From Batrachochytrium dendrobatidis JAM81 (taxonomy: Eukaryota > Chytridiomycota > Chytridiomycetes > Rhizophydiales), in contig NW_006281105.1 in assembly GCF_000203795.2 (NCBI RefSeq), forward strand, positions 992,001 through 1,056,000: 64,000 bases of DNA, in the 5' to 3' direction. The notes below the pieces were generated by a model. The model was not told the DNA's origin. It saw only the letters and a list, made by a program, of their open reading frames with translations, and did no database searches. The position numbers and the translations under genes were made by a program. Every line of letters begins with the position of its first letter. Position 1 is the first letter of the stretch. Of this stretch, positions 47,759-58,022 are shown piece after piece.

Positions 47759-49319
47759 ATGCTGTTTTCCGTCATTGTGTTTTTGGTTCAACTTTACACT
47801 TTTGTGTATGGTGCAACAAATGCTACCGATTCTTGCACCAATAGTCTTACCCGACTAGAATGGCGCGAGCTTTCCACAGATCACCAACAACAGTACATCA
47901 AGGCTGTCCTCTGCTTGATGAAAAAACCAAGTTTAATCCCAAAACGACCTGCTATATCTAGATATGCCGAGTTTGGTGAGTTGCATTCAAGAGTCGCATC
48001 TACGTTTCACCAATCTGCCTTGTTTCTTCCATGGCATCGATCCTTTTTGAACGCGTTCGAGAGTGCTCTCAAAACTGAATGCAATTATCCTGGCTCTCTT
48101 CCGTAAGTTGGCTATACTGTTAATCTGGTATAGTTGCGGTTGACAAGTGTCTGAATCTTGCAACTTGTTTCATACTTGGTAAAAACCAGATACTGGGATT
48201 GGACTATTGATTCTCAAGCACCTGAATCGTCGGTGATATGGGATGCAACTGCATTTGGTGGTAACGGAAATCCCAATACTCCTCAGCACTGTCTTGTCGA
48301 TGGTCCATTCAAAAACTACCGAATCATTATTCCTCAAAAATTATGTCTGTCTCGAAACTATAGCAAAAACTTTACTTCTAGAGCATCCTCTTATTCTCCA
48401 GAAAACATTCAGCGCATTATTGCCTCGCAAAAGAATTATGCAGACTTTAGATTTACTCTCGAGGGTGGACCCCACGCTATTGTTCATAGCAGTATTGGTG
48501 GCTGCATGAGCTTAATTCCTCTAAGTGCTCAAGGTAATATAGCTTGACATTGAGTGTGTATGCGACGGAATATATATAAACGATGCATATTCGATATTGA
48601 TTCATTTTGTAGATCCAATCTTTTATCTGCACCACGCCAACGTGGATCGTATTTGGTATCTTTGGCAAAAAAGGCATGGTAATGCATACGGTGGATTGCG
48701 CAGTAACAATTCTCCCTCTAAAACAACCGATATACTGAGCATGTTTAAAGTGACTAACCAGCCCGATCTAAGCGTATCCCAAGTGCTCAACACCACTTCT
48801 AGTGCGTATATTTGCTACACCTACTCCAACTCGGTTCGTCCAGTGCCAGCATCAGCCAGTCTTCGCAAAAGTGTTTCGGAATCTGTCCGTAATACCTCTG
48901 CCCACATATCCAAACTACCTTCTATGCCAATCCTTACGCCAGCTATAATCAGTGCTGTAAAAAAGATTGCTGCTGCCAATGACTCGTTTAGTTATGGTAC
49001 AGAGCACAAAATCACCCCAAAAGCTAATGATCGAATCGACAAAAAAAAGCTTCGCTGTCCACCTAGAGTACCCATGTCCATGATCACTCAGATGAGACTG
49101 AATAGTACAGAGCTAAAGCTTATTCGACAAAAGGAAAATGAGAATTGCGCTTTTGTGAATTTCTTGAACTTGGAAGATGTCGGGTATCAATCTCGTGCAT
49201 CTTTGAGAAGCATAGAAGGTGCGGTATCATATAGATCCGTGACGCAAGAGGAGTATGATGCTACCGAAAATATGTTTGATCAACTCTACAATAGCTACCA
49301 AGCTGCCATTCGTGCTTGA
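47759..49319 (+). CDS. Secreted tyrosinase (type-3 copper phenol oxidase)
   Basis: Oxidises monophenols/diphenols to quinones, the first step toward melanin or protein cross-links. Exons 47759-48102, 48190-48533 and 48613-49319 give 464 aa. A signal peptide (residues 1-18) predicts secretion. All six copper ligands are visible: CuA H76, H84 and H93 (ELH, FHQS, LPWHRSF) and CuB H210, H214 and H237 (GGPHAIVH, FYLHHANVDRIW). YWDWT after the first splice is also typical. Beyond about residue 300 the tail is Ser/Lys-rich with no recognised domain. A few N-x-S/T sites lie in the mature part. The gene is bracketed by near-identical inverted repeats (46304-46770, 49396-49862), the right one starting 76 bases after the stop. 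Apparently intact. Confidence 0.92.
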
Positions 49320-49395
49320 TTGATCTAACCTAGAGGTATAACTGCAACTTTTTTAAAAACAAACTGCTGTTGCCGTTTAGTCAGAGTCCATCAGC

Positions 49396-49862
49396 CTGTT
49401 TACAGCTAGCGACAAAGGGTATGATGACAATAAATAAAGAATTGTCAACAACCATTGCCATCAGTGTATCATGTATGAGGCGGTACTTGCATAAATTCCG
49501 TTCAATTACACAAAAGTGATGAGTTTGATTGCTTTAATGGCGTCCTCACAATCAATAGATTGCTGATTTGAATGACAGAATCATACATTAATCGTGATTC
49601 TTGTACCATGACGACAACCCGAGTTGTTGGTACAACCAGTCTGTCAAACGATCTGTTGCTCCAGTTGATTCAATTAAAACGTCACCCATTTAGTCATGTT
49701 CTGACGAGAGTTTTGATGTTGCATTTACAAGAGTTTACAGTCTAAACTCATTGTGCAGTTTTAAATAATTCACAGTCAGGAATGTTGCAGTCAGATATTG
49801 TCAGATTGATTTAAAAACATGATGATTACTGACAATCTCATATGTTCATTCCAATTGTTGGT
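49396..49862 (-). repeat. Right arm of 467-bp inverted repeat
   Basis: Reverse complement of 46304-46770 with 465/467 identities. The spacer between the arms is 2625 bp and contains only element F and the tyrosinase gene. Confidence 0.97.
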
Positions 49863-51370
49863 AGCTGTGAAGATCAGATCACTTTTCAGTGTTGCTTAAA
49901 TATATATTATGCAAGCTAAATATGTGGGACTAATATGCATCAGAGTATGCTTTGACTACAGCGGACAAACCATTACATTCAATGTGCAGCTTTTTTCAAG
50001 ATAATATATCGAGCACTATGCTAGACAGTTTTTACAAAAACGACAAATGGACCAGGAAATGAAATTGCAATAAAACGGTCTAGATCTGATGTCCTTGACG
50101 ACAGACTACTTTGCCATACCTCATACAAATAGCTAACCCTTGATGTTTAATCTTGTGCCCAATCACTCAGTTAAAAGTTTTGCACTGTATGTTCTCAAGC
50201 CTTAAATGATTGGTCAGAAACGCATTAAAAAAGCTGCCGAGATATCAAAAAGTATTCAAGCTATGCATATCAGCAGTCTGGTGATCCCAGTCAACGTGTT
50301 TTCTTGAGCATATGTGAATCAGATATTATTTATACATGTATGGAAACCAAAACTGTGCATGATTCAAGTCAAGTATACAGGAGGCATGTCAAAACAACAA
50401 ACGTTGAATGCATGCGGACACAATCAATCCCAAATAGTTGAATGCTTTATGAAAACGTCTAGCATCATTAGTCTATAATGACACTTGTATTTCCAGTAAA
50501 TATGCTGACAGGGTTAGACACCGATATCAATCGGCATGCCGTACTGTTCCGTAATGGAGTATTTGATCAACCTTGGCTATATAATGTTTAGTGTTTGATA
50601 CGTCATATTGATGCATTGTAGATACTCGGATATGATTCGCCAAAAATATATCCAGACTGCTGCTATATTATACAGCCAAAGCATCAATGGCAGTGCTATT
50701 GTACACCTGATAGTGCCATGCAAATTCAAACAGATGTAAAGCTACCCGTATACGCAAAATGTGCGAGTTTGATCTGTTGGCAGTTTCCAAGATCTCAAAT
50801 GCATAATCATCCAGTTCTAGTCAGCTCTTTAGCAGAGTAAAAGCGGACAGATAATGTATTGTTTGAAAACAGATGGTTGGGGTTTGTGTATATGTATTGG
50901 CGATATCAGACAGCTTTGGTAGCATACAGAGATTATATTACAAGTCGTTCAATCGCCACAGCGTATTCAACCTGTGCTTGAATGAATTGTCACGTTTTCG
51001 AGATTATCTTGTGGCTTAGCATTTATTTTACAAATTCAATGCAATTTATGTGGAATAATACTTTTTGTGTTGCATATGCATACCATGTTGTATATGACCG
51101 CTTTGTGATTTAATCACACTTGCTGAACAATATCTGAGAAATATATGCTTTTCACTCTGACTTAAGCTAGACAAAGTATGGCTTGTTCAATTCATATTTC
51201 TATATAGTTGCATTAAAACAGGTGCCAAAACACGAGTTTCACGTAAATTGTACCCTTATGGGCGTAAATGACACTGAAACCCTTATATTATATCAAATTG
51301 TATTTTTGCATAATGATAATGCAGCTAAGCTGCAATTTAGAATACTTTTGCTTGGATTTGGGTTCAAATT
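49863..51370. other. Gene-poor stretch with possible coding remnants
   Basis: No intact gene found. Short plus-strand segments look protein-like: KRIKKAAEISKSIQAMHISS near 50220, GLDTDINRHAVLFRNGVFDQ near 50512, and YRDYITSRSIATAYSTC near 50920. They are in different frames and broken by stops. No family is recognised; they could be decayed exons or chance. Confidence 0.25.
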
Positions 51371-51374
51371 TGGA

Positions 51375-51381
51375 TATAAAA
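51375..51381 (+). promoter_or_regulatory. Candidate TATA box of the small secreted peptide gene
   Basis: TATAAAA within GGATATAAAAGG, about 60 bases before the ATG at 51436. A clear match and sensible spacing for a highly expressed short gene. Confidence 0.5.
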
Positions 51382-51435
51382 GGACCAGAATTGACTTGAA
51401 CCTTATTCATCAAAAACAATCCTTTCAATCTAACA

Positions 51436-51603
51436 ATGCAATTCACTATCGCTGCTCTTATTGTCGCCCTTGTTGCCTCTGTCATGGCCGCTCCTTTCGA
51501 GTTTGACGATCTCCCAGTCAGATGCTCCACCAGCGCTAACTGCGATCAAGGCCAAACGTGCCAGACTTCGAGCACCGGACTCGGATACTGCGTTAGAAAA
51601 TAA
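51436..51603 (+). CDS. Small secreted four-cysteine peptide, 55 aa
   Basis: Intronless 55-codon gene. It opens with a textbook signal peptide (MQFTIAALIVALVASVMA, likely cut before or after Ala-Pro at 19-20). The mature part is about 36 residues: an acidic FEFDDLP stretch, then four cysteines spaced C-x5-C-x5-C-x9-C, ending YCVRK and TAA. Even cysteine number and length suggest two disulphides. Start context AACAATGC and an upstream TATA box support it as real. Function unknown; small secreted cysteine-rich proteins include structural, antimicrobial, signalling and effector types, and nothing here discriminates. It lies 1.6 kb past the tyrosinase inverted repeat. No homologue is recognised. 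Confidence 0.75.
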   Translation: MQFTIAALIVALVASVMAAPFEFDDLPVRCSTSANCDQGQTCQTSSTGLGYCVRK

Positions 51604-52053
51604 GGATCTTGGCTAAACCCTTTATGCGCACTGTCCATGGAACCGTTTCAAGCAGATCACTGAACTTGTGAATTTTGAAATAAAAAGGTCTCTTGAAATC
51701 ATACTTTTTAATATACTGAATGGGAATTTAATGAGAGATCAGAAACCATGTGATTGGGTTGGCTATAATACACTGGCGTGAAGCGGGTAAATTACACTTT
51801 ACTCACCAAGGCCAAATCCAGACAACTGTTCACATGTCTCAGTCCTGTATGATATGCCTGCAGGCGTCATTTCGTTTTCTAGCATTTACTTATTTTAATA
51901 CCATTTTTTAAAAATCAACTTTAATTCAGTTCAACTAAATAAACGAGATACGTGAAAATAGAGGGTTAAATGGCGGATTGGGTTACCCAAGGCGGGCTGA
52001 GTAGAATATACGAATCAAAACAATCCCCACAAACATGTCATCCACCTAGTGGC
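51604..52053. other. Intergenic, 3' flanks
   Basis: AT-rich region between the secreted peptide stop and the clathrin stop; no gene supported. A run GAAATAAAAAGG about 75 bases after the peptide stop may serve polyadenylation. Confidence 0.4.
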
Positions 52054-55000
52054 TTAAAAATTCTGAAACCCATTCATACCAGTGTACTGCTGAGGGACTT
52101 GTTGAGGCATCATTCCATTTGCACCCGCGTATCCCATGTGCTGACCAGGCATCTGCATACCACCACCAGCAGGTGCAGCACCGCCATAAGTGATCATGAG
52201 AGGTCTGCCCATCATACCCACCCCACCATCCTGTCCATCGGCAGCAAAATCGCCTCCTTTTCCAGCACCACCTATCGACAATTCCTGAACCGTTTTCTCA
52301 AGGCTTTCAACGCGATCAACAAGATCCTTGACAGTCTGTACAGCAAAAGGAACACCGACTCCCGAAAGTCCGTTTCGCCACAATACCTCCAAAACCACAT
52401 CAGGTTTGAGCAGATCATAGCACCGATACAAACATGCAATAACCATATCATTCTTGTTTAAGCCAACAAAGTATTCCAAGAGTTCGAGCGCAATTTCGGA
52501 ATTTTTACTCGATGCAGCAGTCTCGACTGCATCACCGAATAAGTTGTCGCGTTTGTAAATGGCTAGGGCTAGTTTGTATTTACGTTTTGTTTGGTAAAGA
52601 GACGCAGCGACACGGCGAAATTCAAGAAGCTCATGCTTCTCCAGTCGCTGAGCAAGACTCACATGTTCAATATTGTCAAAGTTTTCAACACTATCACGCA
52701 AAGTGTTGAAATCTTCCTGTTCAATGAGAAGATCGTTGTAAGCTGCATTGACTGCTGCATTGTTGGTAGTTTGTTGAGCAGAGATCAAATAAGGCTTGAT
52801 TAGGGGCAAATTGTTGGTTTTTTGAAACAATGAAACAACACGAGTGTGGTCGACTCGAGGAGTGAGACCAGTAAGCAAGTCGTTGATCATCAATGGTTGC
52901 TCTTCAAGATAGAAGCGAAGCGCTTTGTAGTAAATCTCAATATTATTGACCTTGATAATTACATCCTTAAATAGTGTATGCTCCCAAGCATCAGCAGAGT
53001 GTGACATGATGGTAAGAGCGGCATTGTCATACTCGTCATAGTGAGTGTACAAAAAGACCAATTCGGCCCACAGATGAGCATCTTCGCAAGCACGAATGAC
53101 CTTGGGAATGTTGATACGCTGCCAAAATACACGTAGGTGCTCAATCAGCTTTTCTGCGCGGTGCTTAGAGTACAGGATTGCCAGTTCGGTAAACATCCCC
53201 ATATGTGCACGCTCCAAGCCCAAACCACCTTCCAAAAGCTGAATCAGTTCCTCAAAACTACCACGGCGCTCGTACAGCTTGACAAGACTTTCAAGCTCAT
53301 CAGCATGAATTACCAAATGAAGACCACATACTTGGGCAAGACGAAATTCGCCGTTATCCACACAGGCAAGGCACACTTCACGCCAGACCTTGGTGGCATT
53401 GGCTTTTCGAGCACAATCCACAGCAGGTTGATATTCGTGTAAAAAAACCAAAGTAGTAGCTAGGCGTGCCCAGTTGGAAACACTAGAAAACAAAATCTTG
53501 GAAGCCTCGTACATCTTTTCATCAAAGCAACGATCGCCGACTTGCGAAATGTTGGCCAAGTTGGGCGAAGAAATAAAGTCTTCAAGATCTGCAAGACGGG
53601 CAGTTTTGGCATATGCAAATAATAGCTCACTCTCAACACTGGCTTCACGTACAGTTTTGCGTGCCTGTTTCAAATAAATGACCAGCTCTTCAAATTTGTT
53701 GGATCGGCCACCAACATGAATGACCTCTGCAAAATTTGTGAAATCCTCAGCATGCATATAGGACTCGATGGCTTCCTTGACACGGGCATTGTCCAACTGG
53801 GCTTTGGCAAGTTTACTCCATACTGGAGGTTGGTCCACCTTTTCAGCGTACTCGGCAGCACGGTCCACATTGCCAATATGTGCAATCAAAACACCGATAG
53901 CATCAACATATTGCTCATACTTGTTGTAGATAGTAAATGCTTCTTCAAACAAGTCGCTACCAACAGCAATATTGGCAATATCCGGCGCATCAAAGTTGTC
54001 TAAACGGTTGATATAGTCCATTACACGGGTTTTGTCAGCCTTGATAGCAGTTAAAATCAGTAGATTTTGCAAATTACGGTTATCGCTAAATGCCGAGCCT
54101 TCCAGTACCAACTTTTCCAAAAGCTCAATCAACTCGTTGGGTAGATCTGCAGCCATAAATGCCTTGACTGTAACCGACACATCTTCAGGGTCTTGCGTCT
54201 CTGGAAGTGCAGTGGCAACCACTTGGTCTACAAGCTGACGACGGAAAGAGTTTTCTATGGCAAGAACAGTGGCCCACAGATCTTGGTCACGACGAGCAAC
54301 AAGATATCGCGCTTGATGTTTAAACATGGAATTGTCATTGGTCAAACGAATAAGTTCCTGATCACATCGGCCACGTTCGTATGCAATAAATGCCAAGTAA
54401 GGATCCTTGCGTTCACAATGCTTGCCCACAACTGCAGCATCATACAGTTGGTTGGTCTTGAGAAATTGTTCAGCATTGCTATTGGTGTCAATGTAAATCT
54501 TGCCAAGAGCATTGTAAACTGCAGGTTCAGTGCTTCCTGTCTGAGCCTTTCCTTCAAGCCATGGAAGAGTAATCTTGAGACGATTACGCTTTTCTGTTTC
54601 CTCGACTAGCTTATCTACTGGAATGGCACCAGTTACAGACATCAATAAGTTTTTAATGATTATCTCGTCGCAGTCCACGTCCATTAATGCACCAATGACT
54701 TCAGGGGTACGAGAAGAATTGACTTTCTGTACATATATTTCAATATACTTGGTCATACTGTTTTGATAAAGAAACAGAATCAAGTCATGCACAAAATTAA
54801 ATCTGTCACAGACGATAATCAATGGCAGTTGGTCCTGAAGTTTAGCCTCCTTGAGGAAATTTTTGACTTTTTCAGGATCATAGCAACTGCTTTCGCGACA
54901 AATACGCTCGACTTCCTTTAGCTGGCCAGTACGACAAGCAGCTTGAATATACTTGAAATGAACTTCGGCATCCTGACTGAAGTTCACAATAGCTCCCAAA

Positions 55001-57559
55001 TAATAGTAAAGACCCTCAAAGGTTTTGTTGGTTTCAAATAGATTAATCAACTGAGACGAGCCCAGCTGATCAGTGTACTTGGTTGCAATTTTTACAACAA
55101 TTTGTAGGTTCTGGCGAATATTGTTGGCAAGCATTTCTTTGAGACAGTCCAGAGATTGGTCTACAGACAAGGTACCAAAGTAAGTAATTACCCAGTCAGG
55201 ATTGAGCAAGTGAGTATGAACAATTGACCGTTTGATGTCAAAAATGTCAGTGTAGTGCTCAAGTGCGCGTTGGTAAAGCCCTGCCTTTTCACACAGATTT
55301 GCAATGTAGGAACGGTCATAGTGCGTAAACATTTCATTGCCTAGAATTGCATCAGCAACTTGCGGGGCGTGCAGCAAATTCATTTCCAGCAAACGAGTCT
55401 GCAGAGCAGCATGTTCAGGTTTGTTTTCCTTAAGGGCATCCAGCAAGAAAGAAGTTGCCTGTTGAACCATGTTCAATGAGGAAAACACGTCAACGATTCC
55501 CTCTAGATTAACCAGTGGACCGCCATCATTATTGATGAGAAGAGTAGCAAATTCACTGCCTTTGTCAGGATCAATGCGCATAATGTGTTGCAAAAGTGAC
55601 ACATAGTCTGGTTGATGACCCACTTTTTGAGCGTACAAAATAATCTTGTTGTATTGACCAGTTTCAGCAAACGCAGTAACGACTTTGCCGGGCACATTGG
55701 CTCTCAAATACACTGACAGAGCCAGAGTCTGATCAAATTGACGAACAATATCACCGAGTTCTTCGCTGCAATCAAGCTTATCTTCTTTTAACCATTTTTC
55801 AAGCAACTGTTTGCGCCCCTGTTGCAAAACAGGTCGAGCAAGTTCAATCGACTCAAACTTGTTGAGCTCACCCTTTTCCAGAAGAATGCCAAAATATTGC
55901 AAAATAGGGGATATCTGGCCAGGTGGAACAGAGACTTGCTTAAAACGCTCAATAGTAGCAGGAGTACGTAAAATAGCCTTTGGAGATGTAGCTGCAATTT
56001 TGGCAGCCTCAGAGTAATTTCCAGTCTGTAGACAATGGTTGAATCTATCAACGACAAGTCCATCTGCACCAGGTAGGTTATTGCGGGTAGCAATTCTGTA
56101 AGCAAGCTCAGAGTTGCGCAAGGTGTTGAGAATATAAGGAATGGTGTTTTCTTCATCAATGGAAACAGAAAGTACTTGTCCTTTACGATTGACGCCAATG
56201 ATGCCAGATGTGGCATCCAGATCTGCCGTCACAAATATTGTATCACCCGAAATACGATTCATATATATACACACGCCCGTTTCCAAGTCGTACAGATGAA
56301 TGAAGCCGTACTTGGTAACCAAGAAAATAATGTCATATTTCTGGCTAACCTGCATGGCAACAGGGAAATCATTGACAGCCTCTGGTGGGAAAAAAACATC
56401 GACTGCTCTTTTTTGGAAAACCGGGGTTCCTTCTTTGTGGTCGATTTCAATAATGTGCAACTAAAAATAAAATTCAAGTTTAAAAAAAGCATGTACGAGC
56501 AGATATAGATGAATATATTGTACCTTGGCGCCATTTGCACTGCGAACAGCAAAAGAAAACAATTGATTAGGCTGAGATCCTCCCTCCATCTTGAGTTGAG
56601 CAAAAGAAGCAGCATGACCTTCCAAAGGCTGAGATACACCTCGATCCTTGTTATACAACTGCATGCTGCCTACCACTCTTCCTTGCTAATAACACAAATA
56701 TAAAAAGGTAAATATTTGAAACCGTTTTGATAGTAGTAAAGCTTGAATTACCTGAGCCGAGATACCAATCAAAGCCATCCACTTTTCATCCGAGTTGGCG
56801 CGATAATTGATGATCTGAGATCCAGCCAGACTGGCGTGGCGGTCAAATACTTTGACAGGAAGTGCATCGCCTTCCAAAGACCAATGATAGACGGATGTTT
56901 CAGTGACAAGACCCAGCATCTTGGGAGTGACCCATTTCCAAAAGACAACATCGTCATTCATGGCGTGAGCCTTAATTTTAGCCTTGAGTTCAAGGTTGAA
57001 GATTTGCAATTGCCTCGCAGCTTAGAAAACAATGTCAGTGTTGATGCTGCAACACTCGATGGTAGAAATGAAAATACCTTTTAGTGCAATGATGTTGGAG
57101 ACGGGATTCATGATGGCCGAGTCGGCAGTGATTGGACGACGTACCAAATTCTGTGGCTGGGTCATGTCGATGATGACAACTTGGTTCTGTTCTCCAACCT
57201 TTTCTCGAACACAAATGTACTTGTCACTCTCCATGGTCAGAGTATTGAATCCAATGTTTGCAGCATTGATTCCGAGAGATTGAAGCTATTGTTAAGAGTG
57301 AGCATGCATGAATGGTCAGTCAATTGGATAGTAACGAAGCCAGGGGTCAGATACAAGACAATAGTGAGTTGGATTTAAACCATAAATAAAGCAAGGCCTT
57401 TGCTTCTATTGAACATGAATAGTGATGATAGTAACCATCGTAGCAATGGTAATAAACTGGTCTTTTTATAGTTGAGAATTCAACGACACATTCATATGTA
57501 AAACCAAACAACAATACCTGCACATGTTCCTGGAAGCGAATGGGAATAACTTCACCCAT
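52054..57559 (-). CDS. CHC1: Clathrin heavy chain
   Basis: Forms the triskelion legs of clathrin coats. Exons 57559-57518, 57285-57078, 57020-56752, 56685-56524 and 56460-52054 give 1695 aa, against about 1650-1680 in yeast and animals. The N-terminal beta-propeller reads [47 protein letters not shown] and [14 protein letters not shown]. The linker and seven clathrin repeats follow, for example [39 protein letters not shown] and [20 protein letters not shown]. The C-terminus (after about residue 1610) is Gly/Met/Gln-rich and ends in GMNGFQNF, where other heavy chains carry short variable tails. All introns lie in the first 15% of the gene. Divergent from the glycosyltransferase gene, 463 bases apart. 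Confidence 0.97.
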
Positions 57560-58022
57560 CAGTAATAGTCAGAATAGTAATTGTATAAGAATAGTCACTC
57601 GACTGTATCTAACTGTCGGATATGGAATCACAAGGAAAGTGTCGGCAATAGAAAACGCGCTCAACCATCAATGAACTCGCAACAGTTTGATCATCTCGCT
57701 GTCAAGCCTTGTTGGATTTGTATTGAAAGCAGTCTGAATTGATTGATAAAAGTATTGGTTAGTGTCGTGCTGGTTAAACACTGACTTGCATGAGATTAAA
57801 TTATATAGAATTAAATGGTTTTTAAACTCATCAAACCTCATTCCACATCTCGCATCAGTCCTTGAATGCAGTTTAAGAATGCAGTGTTGGAATGAGAGCG
57901 AATGCGATCATTGTTGGCAGCAGACCCAAAATATGCTACTAAACACATGGAGCAACTAAACAATTATGAAGCATCAACCACAAACTATATAATCCCAAGA
58001 ACAAGGTTGTCTGAATTATCCA
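57560..58022. promoter_or_regulatory. Divergent promoter region, clathrin and glycosyltransferase
   Basis: 463 bases between divergent ATGs. No other gene fits. A clear TATA box is not seen for either gene. Confidence 0.4.

Noticed and set aside
51970..52461. 163-codon plus-strand open frame over the clathrin 3' end
   Set aside because: Antisense shadow of the clathrin coding frame with no domain content.
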